Shown: positions 33,477 through 46,899, counted from the first letter of the stretch. The stretch: DNA of 64,000 bases from Sciurus carolinensis (GCF_902686445.1 NC_062214.1:50627177-50691176), one strand, 5' to 3'. The notes: generated from the letters alone by a model not told the origin. Numbers and translations: made by a program.

Positions 33477-34221
33477 CAGAGAGAGGGGAAGAAAAATGGA
33501 AGGAAAGAAGGAAGGAAGGGAGGGAAAGGAATGGGAAAAAAAAAAAGAAAAAAGGAAATATATTACAAAATCCAGCCAATCTTGAAAGTTTAAAGAATTT
33601 TCCTGGCATTCTGAACTCTGAACTTCAAAAATAAAAGGCTAAGCTTGGAGGACTAAGTGGAGTTTTCACTTTCGCTGAAAATGAAGGAGTTCATGGTGAC
33701 CCAGTGGTGAGTTTCCACCCAGAGGGGTGAAAGTGACTAGCAGACAGGAAGAGATTCAGAACAGACTGGGTGGTGGATGCTAATGGCATCTCATGGAATA
33801 TTATCCATGCCAAAGTGATAGAGTTCATTTCAAAATATTTTTGGGTGTCCCTAACATTGGGGCTGCACTTCCCTTTCTAAGGCACAGTAAAGTGTCCTTT
33901 ACTTGACTTGGTGGTAAAACACTGCAACAGATGTTCTCAAAGGCAAGAATACAAACTGAAGGATTGTCTAGTAGTCAGCTCAGTGTGGGGAAGAATACAA
34001 GCAACAACCTGATTAAAACATTCCTTTTTTCCTAGAGACACATCCTGGGGTTCACATGTCTCTTCTGAGAAATTCCAGGAACCAAGTGTTCCCTAATTCT
34101 CAGTTCACATTTCCCTCTTTCTTGCTGGCAGCTGAGCAATTTAAATTTCCTTTGTTTTACCTCAGTTATTTTTCACACATTTATGCACATGGCTCCATCT
34201 TTTTCAGAGAGATCACTTTTC

Positions 34222-34775
34222 TTTTTTATTGGTTTATTTATTCATTTTTATTGGTGCACAGTAATTACACATAATAGTGGGATTCATTATCATGTGCATA
34301 CATACACATAATTTGATCCATTTCATTTCCTAGTACCTCTCTTTCCTCTCCCCTCCTCACTGTCCCTAAATCTCTTCCTTTATTCTTTTGGTCTCCCTTT
34401 TGTTTTCATGAGATGCCTGTCTTGTTCCTTTTTCTCTCTAGTTTCTGCACAAGAGAGAAAACATTCCACCCTTGATTTTCTGAGTTTGACTTATTTCATT
34501 AAGTATGAAGGTCTCCATTTCAATCCATTTATCAGCAAATGCTATCATTTCATTCTTCTTTATGTCTGAGTAAAACTCCATTGTGTATATATCACATTTC
34601 CTTCATCCATTCATCTGTTGATGGACACCTAGGCTGGTTCCATAACTTGGCTATTATGAATTGCCCTGCTATAAATGTGGATATGCATGTATTGCTATAG
34701 TATGCTGATTTAGTTCTTTTGGATAAATACTAAAAAGTAGGATAGTTGGTCTCCCCCCCGCCCCACTCCCCATGC
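34222..34775 (-). mobile_element. L1 3' fragment, minus orientation
   Basis: The complement of an L1 tail and ORF2 end: 'tattggtgcacagtaattac', 'cttatttcattaagtatgaa', 'ctccattgtgtatatatcac' and 'gatggacacctaggctggtt'. It is 5'-truncated, and ORF2 remnants are broken. Confidence 0.9.
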
Positions 34776-34941
34776 TGGGCTTTTAATGACTGCCAAACAT
34801 TCCTTATAGCTAAGTTGCTACTGCTGTTATCACAGCTATACATTCTCTGTGTGCAAGTGTTCTGTGACTGAACCCAACTTAGAACCACAGAGGGTGGAGA
34901 ACTTTTGCTCTTTCACTCAATTTGTATCATAAAAGTTAGCG

Positions 34942-35156
34942 TCTTGACTGGGTGTGGTGGTATGCTCTTGTAATTCCAGCGACTCAAGAGGCTGAGGCAG
35001 GAGGATCGCAAGTTCCAGGCCAGCCTCAGCAATTTAGTGAGACCCTGTCTCAAAAATAAATAAATAAAATAAAAAAGAATTGGGAAGGTGACTCAGTGGT
35101 AGAACACCCCTGAGTTTAATGCTCAGTAACTATCTAAATAAATAAATAAATAAATA
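34942..35156 (+). repeat. B1-dID SINE
   Basis: 'gactgggtgtggtggtatgc', 'aagaggctgaggcaggagga', 'ggaaggtgactcagtggtag' and 'gagtttaatgctcagtaact', with an (AAAT)n tail. Confidence 0.92.
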
Positions 35157-35315
35157 CTAGTATCTTTTGAGTCAATAGTCAATTCTCCCCAGGTTGCTTC
35201 CCATCTTCCCCAAGGGAGTCTAATTTTTCAGGGGACCAAGGGTTTTCTCTTGACAACAGGGTGCTTTTCTAACTTGTGTCATCTTTTGGACTCACCAGCT
35301 TGAGAGTGTTTAACT

Positions 35316-35485
35316 GTGGATATGTGTTTGTATATGTGTGAGCATGTGTATATATGAGAAAATGTGTGAGGATGAGAGTATGTATGAGTGTGTGTGAGAG
35401 AGTGTGTGGGTATGTGATAGTGTGTTTTTTGTGTGTGTAAGAGAGAAAGTGTGTGAGAGAACATCCATGTGTGTGTGCACGTGCA
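35316..35485. repeat. Degenerate GT-rich microsatellite
   Basis: About 170 bases of imperfect (TG)n/(GAGTGT)n sequence ('gtgtgtgagagagtgtgtgg', 'gtatgtgatagtgtgttttt'). Confidence 0.85.
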
Positions 35486-35884
35486 TGCGTGGTAGGTCGC
35501 TCACGTGGCTTCCAGGCTGGCCCCTGTCTTTGAAAGACAGCCCAGCAAGTGAGCTGTACCCTGCTGACCCTTCTCTCTGCTGGGAGGTCAGAGGGGAGCC
35601 CTCTCTGTTGTATTCCAAACACTTTGGACTGGCAGCGTGGCCCACTTTTATTAGATACACCACAGGAGGGTCAGCACCTCACTGTGGGCCCTGGATGTGG
35701 TCACCTGATCCTCCTTCACATTCCTCACTGGGCCAGTCTTTGAGGTTCTCAGATTGTCTCCAGGGCTCCAGTGGAATATTTTTAGTCATGGTACAGTTTC
35801 ACCCCAATCTATTCTTCCAACCCCATTCTTCCTCCTCCACATTGTGGTACTTTCCAATCACATCTGACTGCTTATTGCTAGCCA

Positions 35885-36410
35885 TGTTAGTCAACTCAGC
35901 TGCTATCACAAAATACATAAAATACCACAGGCTAGGTGGCTTAAACAACAAGTAGTTATTTCCTCACAGTCTGTAGGCTCAAAGTCCAAGATAGGGGTGC
36001 CAGCAAAGTTGATTTCTGGTGAGGCCTATCTTCCTGATTTGTGGATGGCCTCTACTGTGTTGTGTCCTCAACATGGCTTTCTTTTGTGCATGGATCTCTG
36101 AAGTCTTTTCTATGTAAATATGCCTGTCCTATTGGACCTACCCTTAGACCTCATTTAACTTTCCTTACCTCCCCAACGGCCCTACCTCTAATACAGTCAC
36201 ATGATGGGTTAAACTTCAAATATGAATTTGGGGGGCCAGGTACAGTGATGAATGCCTGCAATACCAGTGACACCGGAGGCTTAGGCAGGAGGATGGCAAG
36301 TTCAAGGCCAGCCTCAGCAACTTAATGAGACCCTGTCTAAAAACAAAAAGAAAGAAACAAACAAATATGAACTGGGGGGTACATAATTCGGTCCATAGCC
36401 CTCCCTTAAC
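35885..36410 (-). mobile_element. MaLR-type LTR (MLT1-like), split by a SINE
   Basis: 'gttagtcaactcagctgcta', 'ccacaggctaggtggcttaa', 'ctcaaagtccaagatagggg' and 'cacatgatgggttaaacttc' are the reverse complement of a MaLR LTR. The end resumes after the SINE with 'acataattcggtccatagcc'. Confidence 0.65.
36234..36364 (+). repeat. B1-half SINE nested in a MaLR LTR
   Basis: 'ggccaggtacagtgatgaat', 'aggcttaggcaggaggatgg', 'gaccctgtctaaaaacaaaa'. AAATATGAATTTGGGGG lies before it and AAATATGAACTGGGGGG after it, a target-site duplication that shows it inserted into the LTR. Confidence 0.9.
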
Positions 36411-36424
36411 ACACTACTTACATG

Positions 36425-36740
36425 CCTATGCTTGCACCAAGCCTCCATCTGAGTTATCCTCTCCTCTATAATCCTCAATCACTAGCTGCCAAAATCCAGG
36501 CTGGTTTTCATGTTCCCTTACCCTCCTGTCCCAGGTGCTGTCTCCATTTGTTTATCTTCCATTGCACTGAGAACCTTTCAGAATATGCATTTCTGTCATG
36601 ATTACTGGAATTTGTGAATTTAGGTTTGCTCTCTTTCTAGACTGGGAGCTACCAGGAGGAAAAATACATGTTTTACTGCATTTTTTTAAGTATCACAGAA
36701 CCTGACACTGGTGGCTCAATTAATATATGCTGAATTTTTA
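36425..36740 (+). repeat. L2-like LINE fragment
   Basis: 'actgggagctaccaggagga', 'cctgacactggtggctcaat' and 'taatatatgctgaat' resemble the L2 3' end. Confidence 0.5.
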
Positions 36741-36874
36741 AAAGATGGAGCCGTACTAACACCAAGGATATTTATTCAAAGGAATGAAAGTATGATAATT
36801 CCATTAGCCATTTTTAAACAAATCTTTCCAAGATACTTTGAGTCAGTGGATCTGTTAGAATGTCTTTGATCCTC

Positions 36875-37360
36875 ATATTAGTTTCCTAATGCCAACTATA
36901 ACACATTGCCACATAATTGCTTACAACAACACATATTTATTCTCTTACAGTTCTAGAGGCCAGGAATCTAAAACTAGTCTCACTGGACTAAAATCAAGAT
37001 GGCAGCAAGATGAGTTCCCTGGAAGCTTTGAGGGGGAGAATCTGTTTCTTACCTTTTTCAGCTTTTGCAGGTCTCCTCCATTCCTTGGTTCATGACCACT
37101 TCCTCAAATAAATTCAATCTCTGTTTCCATTGTAACCCCTTCTACCACCAAGTCTACTCCTCCTGCCTTCTTCTTAGAAAGACTGTTGCAATTCAACTGG
37201 ACCCACCCTGATAACCCAAGATAATCTCCTACCTCAAGATCATTAGCTAAATCATATTTGCAAAGTTCCTTTAGCCTTTATGGCAGCATATTCATAGGTT
37301 CCAGGGATTAGGATGTGGATATCCTTGGGTACCATTACTCAGTGCCTCATTCTGATGGCA
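36875..37360 (-). mobile_element. MaLR-type LTR or related ancient repeat
   Basis: 'cattgccacataattgctta', 'ttctagaggccaggaatcta', 'tagctaaatcatatttgcaa' and 'ccagggattaggatgtggat' follow the same dispersed mammalian repeat as 20560-20980. The family name is uncertain. Confidence 0.55.
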
Positions 37361-37439
37361 GTGCTGTAGTTATCAAAATCTCAGTTACATTATGGTAGGT
37401 TCTTTTCTCAGTTGTTTCTCACAATGAACTGAGCAATAG

Positions 37440-37600
37440 TGAGTAAATTTCCCAGACTGAGTCAGGAGCTTAAACTTGAGCCTCCAATGTGTTTTCTACT
37501 GCACGTTTTTGAACTTCAGTGTTTTCATGTATAAAATGATAATAAAATGCTGCTCTGAAGATTCAGGAAATTGATATCTGTGGGAAATACACCTGAGATT
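37440..37600 (+). repeat. MIR SINE fragment
   Basis: 'gaacttcagtgttttcatgt', 'ataaaatgataataaaatgc' and 'gaagattcaggaaattgata' match the 3' half of MIR. Confidence 0.55.
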
Positions 37601-38179
37601 CAGCTTCCTGACATTCACATGCCCCCTTCCTTCCATCAATGCTGGCATTTAAATCACATCCTCTTCTCTTTTACCTACAACATCTACAAGTGCAGAATTT
37701 GATCATGATTAAGCAGGCTTCATGGTGGAAGCAATTTCTCCTCCTCTGTCAGACTAAATAAGGATCTCTTGAAATAAAATCAAGTTTGATGGGCAGAGCA
37801 ATCAAAACATGCCTGATTTTCCTTCAATGTCAAGGTAGATGGGAACATCTAGTACATGTGTATGCACACACACACAAACACACACTCACCTTTACCACCA
37901 GCGCCTTTGTGGAGTTAAGCTTCCTGTACAGCTTCCTACTAAGTCAGCAAACAGCGGTGACCTTCAGTGGAGGCAAGATCCCAGGAAAACAAGGGCTGGT
38001 CCTTGCTGTACTAGTACCCATCCAGCCTCTTGGCAGCCTTTGGGTCTCATTCTGTCTAGTTTACCCTCCGCACTGTGCCTTACAAACTATGTATTTAAAT
38101 ATGCAAATAAGATTGACCAATATCTTTTAAAACATGGCTCCCCTAGAACAGAGTGTAGGCTCCTTGGATGGTGCTCAAG

Positions 38180-38480
38180 TCTTTCATTTAAGGCCCCTGC
38201 TGTCTCTCCAACTTCGCTCACAACTGCTCCCTTCCTTACCCCTGGAGTCCACTCAGCTATTCCCATTGGCACCACAACCTCTGGCCTCAATATCTTGGAG
38301 CATGCAGTAGTTTTGCATCTCCTGTAAAACTACTGATTCTGTAAACTTATGATTCTGTAAAACCCAACTGGGGCATGATACCTCCAAGAACCTCCTCTGA
38401 TAATTAACCTGGGTTACATTTCTCTGTGCTCCCTGACACCTGGTCCAAAGTGCAGTTGCTACTTTCCACTGACACGGTCA
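38180..38480 (+). repeat. Possible L2 fragment
   Basis: Pyrimidine-rich sequence with 'tctccaacttcgctcacaac', 'tggagcatgcagtagttttg' and 'ctgtgctccctgacacctgg' resembles the L2 3' region. Weak. Confidence 0.4.
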
Positions 38481-38698
38481 CTGAGTATTTCTCACCAAAG
38501 GATCACAGAGTAAAGGGGTCTAACTTAACTTCATAGGTTCAAAGTCTCATAAAGCACTTGAAACCCAGTAGGATAACTGGATTAAAGTGAATCCAAAGAA
38601 TTTGCTTTTCCACAGGTGTTAAGCTGACCTGTCTTATACTTGCTTAAATGGGTACTCTGCTGCTGGATGTCTGCAAAGCATATGATGGAACCTGGCTT

Positions 38699-39340
38699 TA
38701 GGACATTTTTACACTCTTGGTGGGACTGTAAATTAGTACAACCACTATGGAAATCAGTATGAAGCCTCCTCAAAAGACTAGGCATGGAACCACCAAATGA
38801 TCCAACTATACCACTCCTCAGTATTTACCCTGAAGAATTAAAGTCATCTTACTACAGTGCTACATGCGTATCTATGCTTATAGCAGCACAATTCACAATA
38901 GTCAATCTATGGAACCAGCTTGGGTTCCATAAAGAAAACCCAATGCATAAAGAAAATGTGGTACACAATGGAGTTGTATTCAGCCACAAGGAAGAATGAA
39001 ATTATGTCACTTGCAGGAAAATGAATGGTACTAGAAATCATCATGTTAAGTGAAAAAATCATACTCAGAAGAGTAAGGGTTGTATGTTTTCTCTCATATT
39101 TGTGAGCTACAGAGGAAAAAGGAAAACAAAGGTGGAGGTGGATCTCCCAAAAATCAAAGGGAGAGATCAGTAGAGGAAAGGGACCAAGGGGTAGGAGGTG
39201 GGCAGGGAGAGGGGAAGTGCTGAGGAATGATATTGGTCAAAATATATTGTTACATTGTATGCATGTACAAATATGTAATAATTAATCCCATCAATATGTA
39301 TAAGTATAATGCACCAATAAAACAATGTGGAAAAAAAACC
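38699..39340 (+). mobile_element. L1 3' fragment
   Basis: The end of ORF2 ('cactcttggtgggactgtaa', 'gtgttcccactcctcagtat'-like core, 'gcacaattcacaatagtcaa') continues into a 3' UTR with a purine-rich tract and an A-rich end. It is 5'-truncated, with an ORF2 remnant of about 70 codons at 38784-38999. Confidence 0.92.
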
Positions 39341-40904
39341 TGGTTTTATAAAAATCTCTCTTTACAGAAGCTAAACTGTTAAGCCAGCAAATCTAGAACT
39401 CCAGAAACCACCAGAAAAGGGCAAATGTGACGGAAGCTGGTGCTTGTTACTCACCACCAACACTTGTTTTTCAGCCAAAGGGGTTTCTTGATTAATGATT
39501 TTGTAAAACATTTGGGAAAAATATAAAAACAAGTTAATGTGATGTTCTCTGATTCCCAACTCCCTGCCAGCCATCATCTGTACCATATTGCCATTTTGGC
39601 CTCTGACAAGTGTCTCTCCTCTTTGCCAACCCTCTTGAATTGTGGGGAGAAATTCAACAACCCCATGTGAGCAACAGCTCTGATGAAGTGCACTTTGAGG
39701 TCACCAGTCTTGGAAAGGCACACACATGGGACAGTCACCATCTGCTTGTAGGTTGGTGCATAATACAAGAAACATACCTTATAATTATTATTTTTTAATT
39801 TCCTGTATTCCCTGCCCTCAAATAGTTTTGAAACTGAGGAAGGAAAAAAAAAAGAGAGAGAAAGTTTTCTGCTGTTTTGGACTCATCAGTATACAGGACA
39901 ATCTGCCACTGATGATTTTTTTTTATAATTAAATGCTGGCACTAGCTATTATTTCACCTTCATTGTATCTTGATGAGAACTAAGATACAGATACAGAAGT
40001 GGAAGTTCCTCTTAACTAACTTTACTAAATGACTAGTAAGTGATAGAGTCTTGATTTTAACTTCATTCAGTTTTGCCTTCAAAGCCGATGTTCTTAGTTA
40101 CTGTATTCAGAGTCTGCATCCTGTCACTCTGTCCCTGATCCATGAGTTTTCTGATCCATATAATCCCAGCAACCAGAGGTCCTCTGATACAAACACATTT
40201 CTAACTACTCACAGCATTTCTATTAAAGCAGAAAGTTGCTTGCTGCCCAGGGCAATTTTTTTTCAGCTCTGCTCAGCACAGATTGTGAGCAAGGTCTTCC
40301 TCATGTAGCTCAAATCTGCTATTGCTCTGCCCTCTGGTACTAGATCTGGTCCTGAGATCTTACAGAACCATTTTTCCACAGACAGCCCTATCTTCAGCCT
40401 TGGGTTGAAGGATTCAATACTGAGCCTAGGCCTAGAAAAAGTTCATTGCAGAAACTGAATTTAGAGAGGAGGGCTGATCCTAAGTGTGTTGAATGTGTCA
40501 GTGCTTCTCCACATAAGATCTTTCTTGTACTTAAATCTAAATTCTCCATCAGTCAAGTTTTTCTCAAATGGAGCTAAACTTGGATTTTTCTTCTCCCCTT
40601 GGGGAGAATAAAATAGCTACTTTCATTAAGGCAGTGCAGGAATGCACTACTTGTCAGGAAGTGTCCCAATAGGGTGAGAAACTACAACTCAGGTTCTGTG
40701 GGGACAGTCACTGGCATACGCATCTCTGCTGCTGCATCCAGAGTGTTCCTAGGGAAAACACATGACCAGATCCCATCAGTGATTCCCAAACACTGTTCCT
40801 AACCTCATTTCCCCATCTGGAAGGTGATGTTTGTGGCCTGGCTCTTCCTTCCTCTGCTCCTTTCTCATCTTCTCTTGCTGATGGATTTTTGTGGAAAAGA
40901 GTTA

Positions 40905-41110
40905 GAACAGGAAATAGTCAGATTTCTGCACAGGACCAGAGGGTAAACATTTCAGGCCGTATGGGCCACACAGTCTCTGGTGCAACTACCCAGTGCTCCC
41001 ACCAAAAAGTGAAGGACATCATAGACATAGTCTCAGATGAAAGGGTATGGCCATGTTCCAATAAAATTTTATTTATGGATGTTGCAAATAGAATTTTATA
41101 TCATTTTAAT
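40905..41110 (+). repeat. Ancient DNA-transposon-type MER remnant
   Basis: 'aggccgtatgggccacacag', 'tctctggtgcaactacccag' and 'gttccaataaaattttattt' match the well-known mammalian repeat with '..ccaataaaactttatttac'. Probably hAT-Charlie-derived. Confidence 0.55.
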
Positions 41111-42514
41111 TTGTCACACAATAGTATTCTTTTGATTTTTGTTCAAATATTTAAAAATTTTAAAATCTATCTTAGCTTGATAGTCATGCAGAAGCAGAGA
41201 ATGGGTCAGTATGGCCCCCAGCCATATTTTCAGACACTTGGCCTTAGAATGTCTACTGGATCCCAGGTGTCAGCGGGGGTGAGACACTGTGGTCTATACA
41301 GTTTCTCAAGATCTTGATCCATGTGGGACTTACATCCTTTATGACTCTTCTGGAAATAATGTGCATCCTGGAGTTTTCTTCCCCTTTGGCCCATTCCTCT
41401 GACGTGGCCAAATCCAGCGTCAATAGCCCCGTCACATCCGTCTATGTCTTAACTTCATGGTGTCATTCCTTAGAAGGATTGGCCTACACAAGAGGAATAT
41501 TTGACAACTGCCTTGAGCTTTGACTCACTACTGCAAAAGGGCAAATGCCTGAAAATTAATTCCCTCGGAAAAGAAATAGGATTGAGAGGAAACCAGAAGG
41601 GTTAAGGAAAATAGCAACTTAACAGGAAATGAGGCGCTTAGGGAAACTGAAATGAAAAAGAGTTGAGAAGGGTCGTTGAATTGGACCAGTCAAGGGAATA
41701 GTGACTCTTCCTTGAGGTAAAAACTGGCATTTTCCAATCTTAAACACATTTCCTAATTTTAGTTCCTCAGTACCTTGTTCAGTTCTAAGTGCTATGATGA
41801 AAGAGAGTCTTAGAACTAATTTTAACTATTTTAAATCAACTTGTTTTCTTAATCTGGAAGTGGGAATTTTGAGTTCTGCTAAATATTGTTTTCTTTTAAA
41901 TCCTTTGTTTGTGTTAGGAAAGTCCCAGGGCTCTTGTTCCCGTATGCATGTTGGCTTATTCACCAAAGCTTCTCGGGTGAACTCCGTTCTTCCTCATTTT
42001 ATGTGCAATCTGGGAAAAGGACAGGAGTGTACATAGCAGAGACCTGAACCAGAAGGTCTAATAAGCAGGTCAAAATACTCTCCATCACCAACCCATACCA
42101 GGAATGGGCATAAATCTCCTTGGTGTCCACAGAACTCCAAGGGCACTGCATATGCAGGTAAGGTGAAAGGTACAGAGTAGACTCAAGTGCCAAGTTCTAC
42201 TGCTAACAGATCCAAGGTCTTATGCCAATCGTGTTCTGCATGGGTCTACAGAAGGAATAAAACAAGTTTCCAAGCAGTCAGTAAAATCGTGATCTGAACC
42301 ACACATTTAGCTCCACTGAAAACATGAATGAGTTCACAAATTATGGGAAATGTTGAAGGACTCACAGAACATATGCCCATGTGCTACATAGAGAACACTC
42401 ACAAATTTGACTTTGAAAAATAATATTTTTATGATTACAAAAAAAGAAAATACAAAAAGAAAATTAAAAAGAAAACCAAATAGATAATAATGCATTAAAA
42501 ATTATCCATTACTA

Positions 42515-43045
42515 AAAAAAATTTAAACAAAGAATTGCCATATGATTTACAAATTCTACTTTTGAGTATTTGTCCCAAAGAATTAAAAGCACAGACTCAA
42601 ACAGATTTCTATACACCCATTTCATAGCAGCACTATTCTCAATAACCAAATGCTCAAAACAAACTGTCAACAAAGAATGGATAAATAACATGTGGTATAT
42701 AATATTATTTGGGCTTAAAAAGGAGTGAAATTTTGACATATGCTACAACATCAATGAACCTAGAAGGTGTTATACTAAGTGAAATAAGCCAGACAAAAAG
42801 AAAATCACATATTGTACGATTCCATGTATTTGAGGGATCAGAGAAAGTGGTAAAAGAATGGTGGTAGTGGCCAGGACCTGGGGTGGGGTGGTGGCAAGTT
42901 ACTGTTTAGTGAGTATAGAGTTTCACATTCAAGAGATGGACAGTGGAGATGGTTGCCCAACTATATAAATGCACTTAATGACATTTAACTATACACTTAA
43001 AATGGCAAATTTCATTTTATGTATATTTTACCAAAATCTACATAT
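42515..43045 (+). mobile_element. L1 3' fragment
   Basis: ORF2-end motifs: 'aagaattgccatatgattta', 'catagcagcactattctcaa', 'gaatggataaataacatgtg', 'gtgaaataagccagacaaaa'. A 3' UTR piece follows. Disrupted. Confidence 0.88.
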
Positions 43046-43049
43046 CTAT

Positions 43050-44085
43050 TAACAAAAAGAAGTACAAAACTTATCCTCAAAACTACAAAACATTGTTAAA
43101 AGAAATTATAGAATATTTAAAGAAATCAAAAGACCTCCATGTTTATGGATAGGAAACTTAATCTTGGTTAGATGACAATTCTCCCCAAATTGATTCAAAA
43201 CAATTTCTGTCAAAATCCCTTGTAGCTTCTTTTGCAGAAATAGACAAGCAGATTCTGAAATTTATATGGAAATTCAAGGAACTAGAAATAGCCAGAATAT
43301 CTTTACAAAGGACCACATTGGAGGGATCATGCTTCAAACCTACACAAAGTTATATAAGCAAAGTGTGGTTCTGGCATAGGACAGACATACAGATGAATGG
43401 AATAGAACTGGGAGACCAGAAATAAACTCCCACGTTTATGGTCAATGGAGTTTTCACATTAAGATAATTCATGGAGGAAAGAACAGTCTTATCAACAAAT
43501 GGTAAAAGGATGACTGCAGATCCACATGCAAAAGAAAAAATTGGTCCCCTACCTCACACCATATCCAACAAAATGAATCAAAGACCTAAATGTAAAGAAG
43601 CTAAAGCTAAACCCTCATTCATTGCTGATGGGGTATAAATGGTGCAGACACTTAGGAAAACAGTCTGGTAATTTCTCAAATGACACAGAGATATCATAAG
43701 ACCAAGAAATTCCATTCCTAGGAATACACACAAAAGAATGCAAATATGTATCCTCAAAAAAAAAAAAAAAAACTTGTAAAAGAATATTCATAGCAGCATT
43801 ATTCATTATAGTCCTCACTGGAAACAACCCAGATGTCCATGAATGGATATATCAAATGTGATCTATCTGCGCAATGTAATATTCATTCATAAAAAGAATG
43901 AAGTACTGATACATACTAAAACATGAATGAACCTTGAAAACATGACTGGGGTGATAAAGATTTTCTAGTATTGATTAAGGTAATGATTCCACAACTCTAT
44001 GGATGTGCTCAGACTACTAAATTTCATACATTAAATGGATGAATTTTATGGTACTTGAATTGCATCTCAGAAAAGTTCTTATCAA
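43050..44085 (+). mobile_element. Second L1 ORF2 fragment
   Basis: The copy starts further upstream in ORF2 ('gacctccatgtttatggata', 'tttgcagaaatagacaagca') and runs to the ORF2 end and start of the 3' UTR ('aaacaacccagatgtccatg', 'aattttatggtacttgaatt'). The middle portion between 'aacctacacaaagttatata' and the (A)18 run at 43754-43772 is heavily diverged. Confidence 0.88.
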
Positions 44086-44094
44086 AAGGTATAT

Positions 44095-44690
44095 TTGTTC
44101 CCACCATTTGGTTATTGTGAATAATGCTGCTATTAATGGGGGATGTACAAATGTATGTTTGAGTCCCTCCTTTTAATTATTTTGGTACATACTCAGAGGT
44201 AAAATTTTGAGTCATATAGAAGTCTGTATTTAATATTTTTTAGTAATGAATAATTTTTAGTTTGTTGTTTATTTGCTTCCCTGTATTCATATCATTGTCA
44301 GCACTTTGGCTTATGTCTTTATAGCCTTTCTCTGCACATGTTTATACATTTTAAATAAAATTCAGGATTTCAATGTTTTATAGTCTGCATTTTTTCATTT
44401 GTATATTTTATTCTTTCCATGTTATTAGTCTTCTATGGCACTATTTTAAATCTTTTTGTTGTATTCTACTTTATGAATGGATTGTCATTTATTTAATCAA
44501 CAGTCTATAGTGGGACTTCTGTTTCCAACTACTTGTACTTTTAAATAACGTTATGTTGAAAGTCCTTTCAAATAAATTTCTTAGCCACCCATAATTATTT
44601 CTTGGAATGGATTCTGTAATCAGGTCAAATTTTATGCATACTTAATGATTTTTGAAATGTTTTATCAAATTACTCTTCCAAAAGGACATG
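44095..44690 (-). mobile_element. L1-type fragment, minus orientation
   Basis: 'ccatttggttattgtgaata', 'atgctgctattaatggggga' and 'tgagtccctccttttaatta' are the complement of L1 ORF2. The AT-rich rest (44265-44690) is weaker. Confidence 0.65.
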
Positions 44691-44694
44691 TCTA

Positions 44695-45120
44695 GTATAT
44701 GAAAAGATGACCAACACTATTAGCCATTAGGCAAATGCAAAATCATAAGATGCTACTTCATACCCACTAGGATGGCTATGGTCAAAAAGATAGGCAATAA
44801 AAAATGTTGAAAAGGTGTAAATAAATGGAACCATTATACATTGCTGGTGGAGATAAAAAGTGGTACACCCACTTTGGAAAAGTTCGACAGTTCTTCAAAA
44901 GTTTGAACACAGAGGTCCATATTACTTGGTAATTCTATCCTTAGGTATAGACCCAAGAGAATAAAACATAAGTTCACACAAAAACTATGCATGAATGTTT
45001 GTAGAAGCATTATTCATAATAACCAAAAGTGGAAACAACCCAGATGTCCATCAACTAATGGATGGATAAGCAAAATGTGGTATACACATATAATAGAATA
45101 TTATTCAGCCATGAGTAAGG
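44695..45120 (+). mobile_element. L1 ORF2 3' fragment
   Basis: 'gcaaatgcaaaatcataaga', 'acattgctggtggagataaa', 'cagatgtccatcaactaatg' and 'atagaatattattcagccat' are the classic ORF2 C-terminal region. The frame is broken. Confidence 0.9.
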
Positions 45121-45547
45121 CAGAGTGGGCATCAACTAATCTGTTGACCCCAATAGAACAAAAAGGCAGAGGAAAATTGAATTTACTTTCTGCCTGACTG
45201 CCTGAGCTCGAATTTGGTCTTCTTTGGTCTTCAGTGCTCCTGGTTCTCGGTACTGCACTCATGGATTGGAATCAATTTCATCAGCCCTCAAAGCTTCAAA
45301 CACCACTAGCATTCTGGTATCTCTAACTTTCAGACATCAGATTATAGGAATACTCAGCCTCCAAAATGCATAAGCCAATATCTTATAGTAAAAAAATAAA
45401 TATTTATGTATGAGAGATATATCTCCTATTGATTATGCTTCTCTAGAAAACTCTACCACAGCTTCTGACTTTCCCTGGCCTTGGGAAATGAAGGTCTGAA
45501 GAAGCTCTCTCCTTTTGTCTACTCCCAATCCTCATTCCTCTACATCC

Positions 45548-46020
45548 TAGCTGTTAGAGTTTGCATATGAGGTAACCCCAGAAAAACTCATGTGTTAGGA
45601 AATGCAATATTCAAAAATGGAATTATTACATTTTGTAACCTCATTGGTGGATTAATTCACTTGATGGGTTAATAATTTGAATGGAGTTAACTATAGGCAG
45701 ATGGGACATGACTGAAGGAAATAGGTCACAAGGGAGAGTTCCCTTGTGGATTATATTTTGTCCCTGGCTCCTCATGTCTCATGTGCATTCTCCCTCTCTC
45801 CTCCCCCACTCCTCTCGGCTTCCTGGCTACCATACACTGAGCATGCCTCCTCCATGCTCTTCTACCATGATATTCTGCCTAACCTCAGGCCCAGAGTAAT
45901 GGAGTTGGCCAACCATGAACTGAACCTCTGAAACCAGGAGCCCAAAATAAACTTTTCCTCTTCTCAGTTGTTCTTGGCAGGTATTTCAATCACAGCAATG
46001 AAAAGCTGACTAACACACCA
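45548..46020 (+). mobile_element. MaLR-type LTR (MST/ORR-like)
   Basis: 'gttagagtttgcatatgagg', 'ggtggattaattcacttgat', 'gagcccaaaataaacttttc' (poly(A) signal) and 'gaaaagctgactaacaca' follow the order of a MaLR LTR in + orientation. Confidence 0.75.
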
Positions 46021-46474
46021 GCCCAGCAACAACTGCTCAGACTCCATGGTGACAGAGTTCAGGCACTTGTGCTGCCTCAAAGGAGCTGGTAATGGCCTTC
46101 ACAGTGAAGCTTTGCTCCTTAAATCCCCTTCCCCCGACACCACTTAACTTTTGCCCAGTGAGTGGGAGTGTGGGCTGGCAAAGGGAGCTGAGAGAACTCA
46201 CAGACTGTTGTAGGGGATCCATGGCATCCTCAAGATTAGAGTGCAACACATAGGCACCTGCCGATCACCATGCCTGCTGGCGTCTGGGTGAAGATTACTA
46301 TCTATAAAAATGGGTCAGAGAAGACTGTCTTCAACCACACCTGGTCCATTCTATAAAAGGAAGCTAACTAGGAACTGAGGCTGGCCAATTATTCATTGTT
46401 TCATAGTGTGATCCCAGGATGAGCAACAATAGCATCCCCTGTGAACTCGTTAGAAGGGTGAGTTCTTAGGTCAC

Positions 46475-46585
46475 ACACTAAAACCTTCTGAATCAGGAGC
46501 AGGTGGGAGTGGGAAAAGCATTTGGCATTTCACCAAGGTTTCCAGGTGATTACATTGCAAGGTTAAGTTTGAGGACCATTGTTGT
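46475..46585. repeat. MER5A-like DNA transposon remnant
   Basis: 'aaccttctgaatcaggagca', 'tttccaggtgattacattgc' and 'agtttgaggaccattg' match one half of the palindromic MER5 (hAT-Charlie) element. A second related piece continues to about 46700. Confidence 0.65.
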
Positions 46586-46899
46586 AAAGCAGTAGACCCC
46601 AAATTTGTCTGCACTTTGTAATTTACTAGAGACATTCAAGAAAATACTCAAGTACCAGGAGTGAGCTAGAACCAGCTCATATCTGCTCACCCCAGCTGAG
46701 TTTTTAAATTCCAGAAATTGTGTGAGTCAGGCATTTAACATAACCATTATTTTAAATAGTCATAAGTAAATTTAAAATCAAATAAATTATATTAAAATTA
46801 AAGTAGCAAATATTCAAAACACATCCACTCCAAACTCTTATTATATTCTACTATCAACTATGCTTATGAGATTATTTATATCTGCTTTATATGCAGGGT

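Noticed and set aside
35269..35663. His/Thr-rich minus-strand frames
   Set aside because: Translation of the GT-rich microsatellite.
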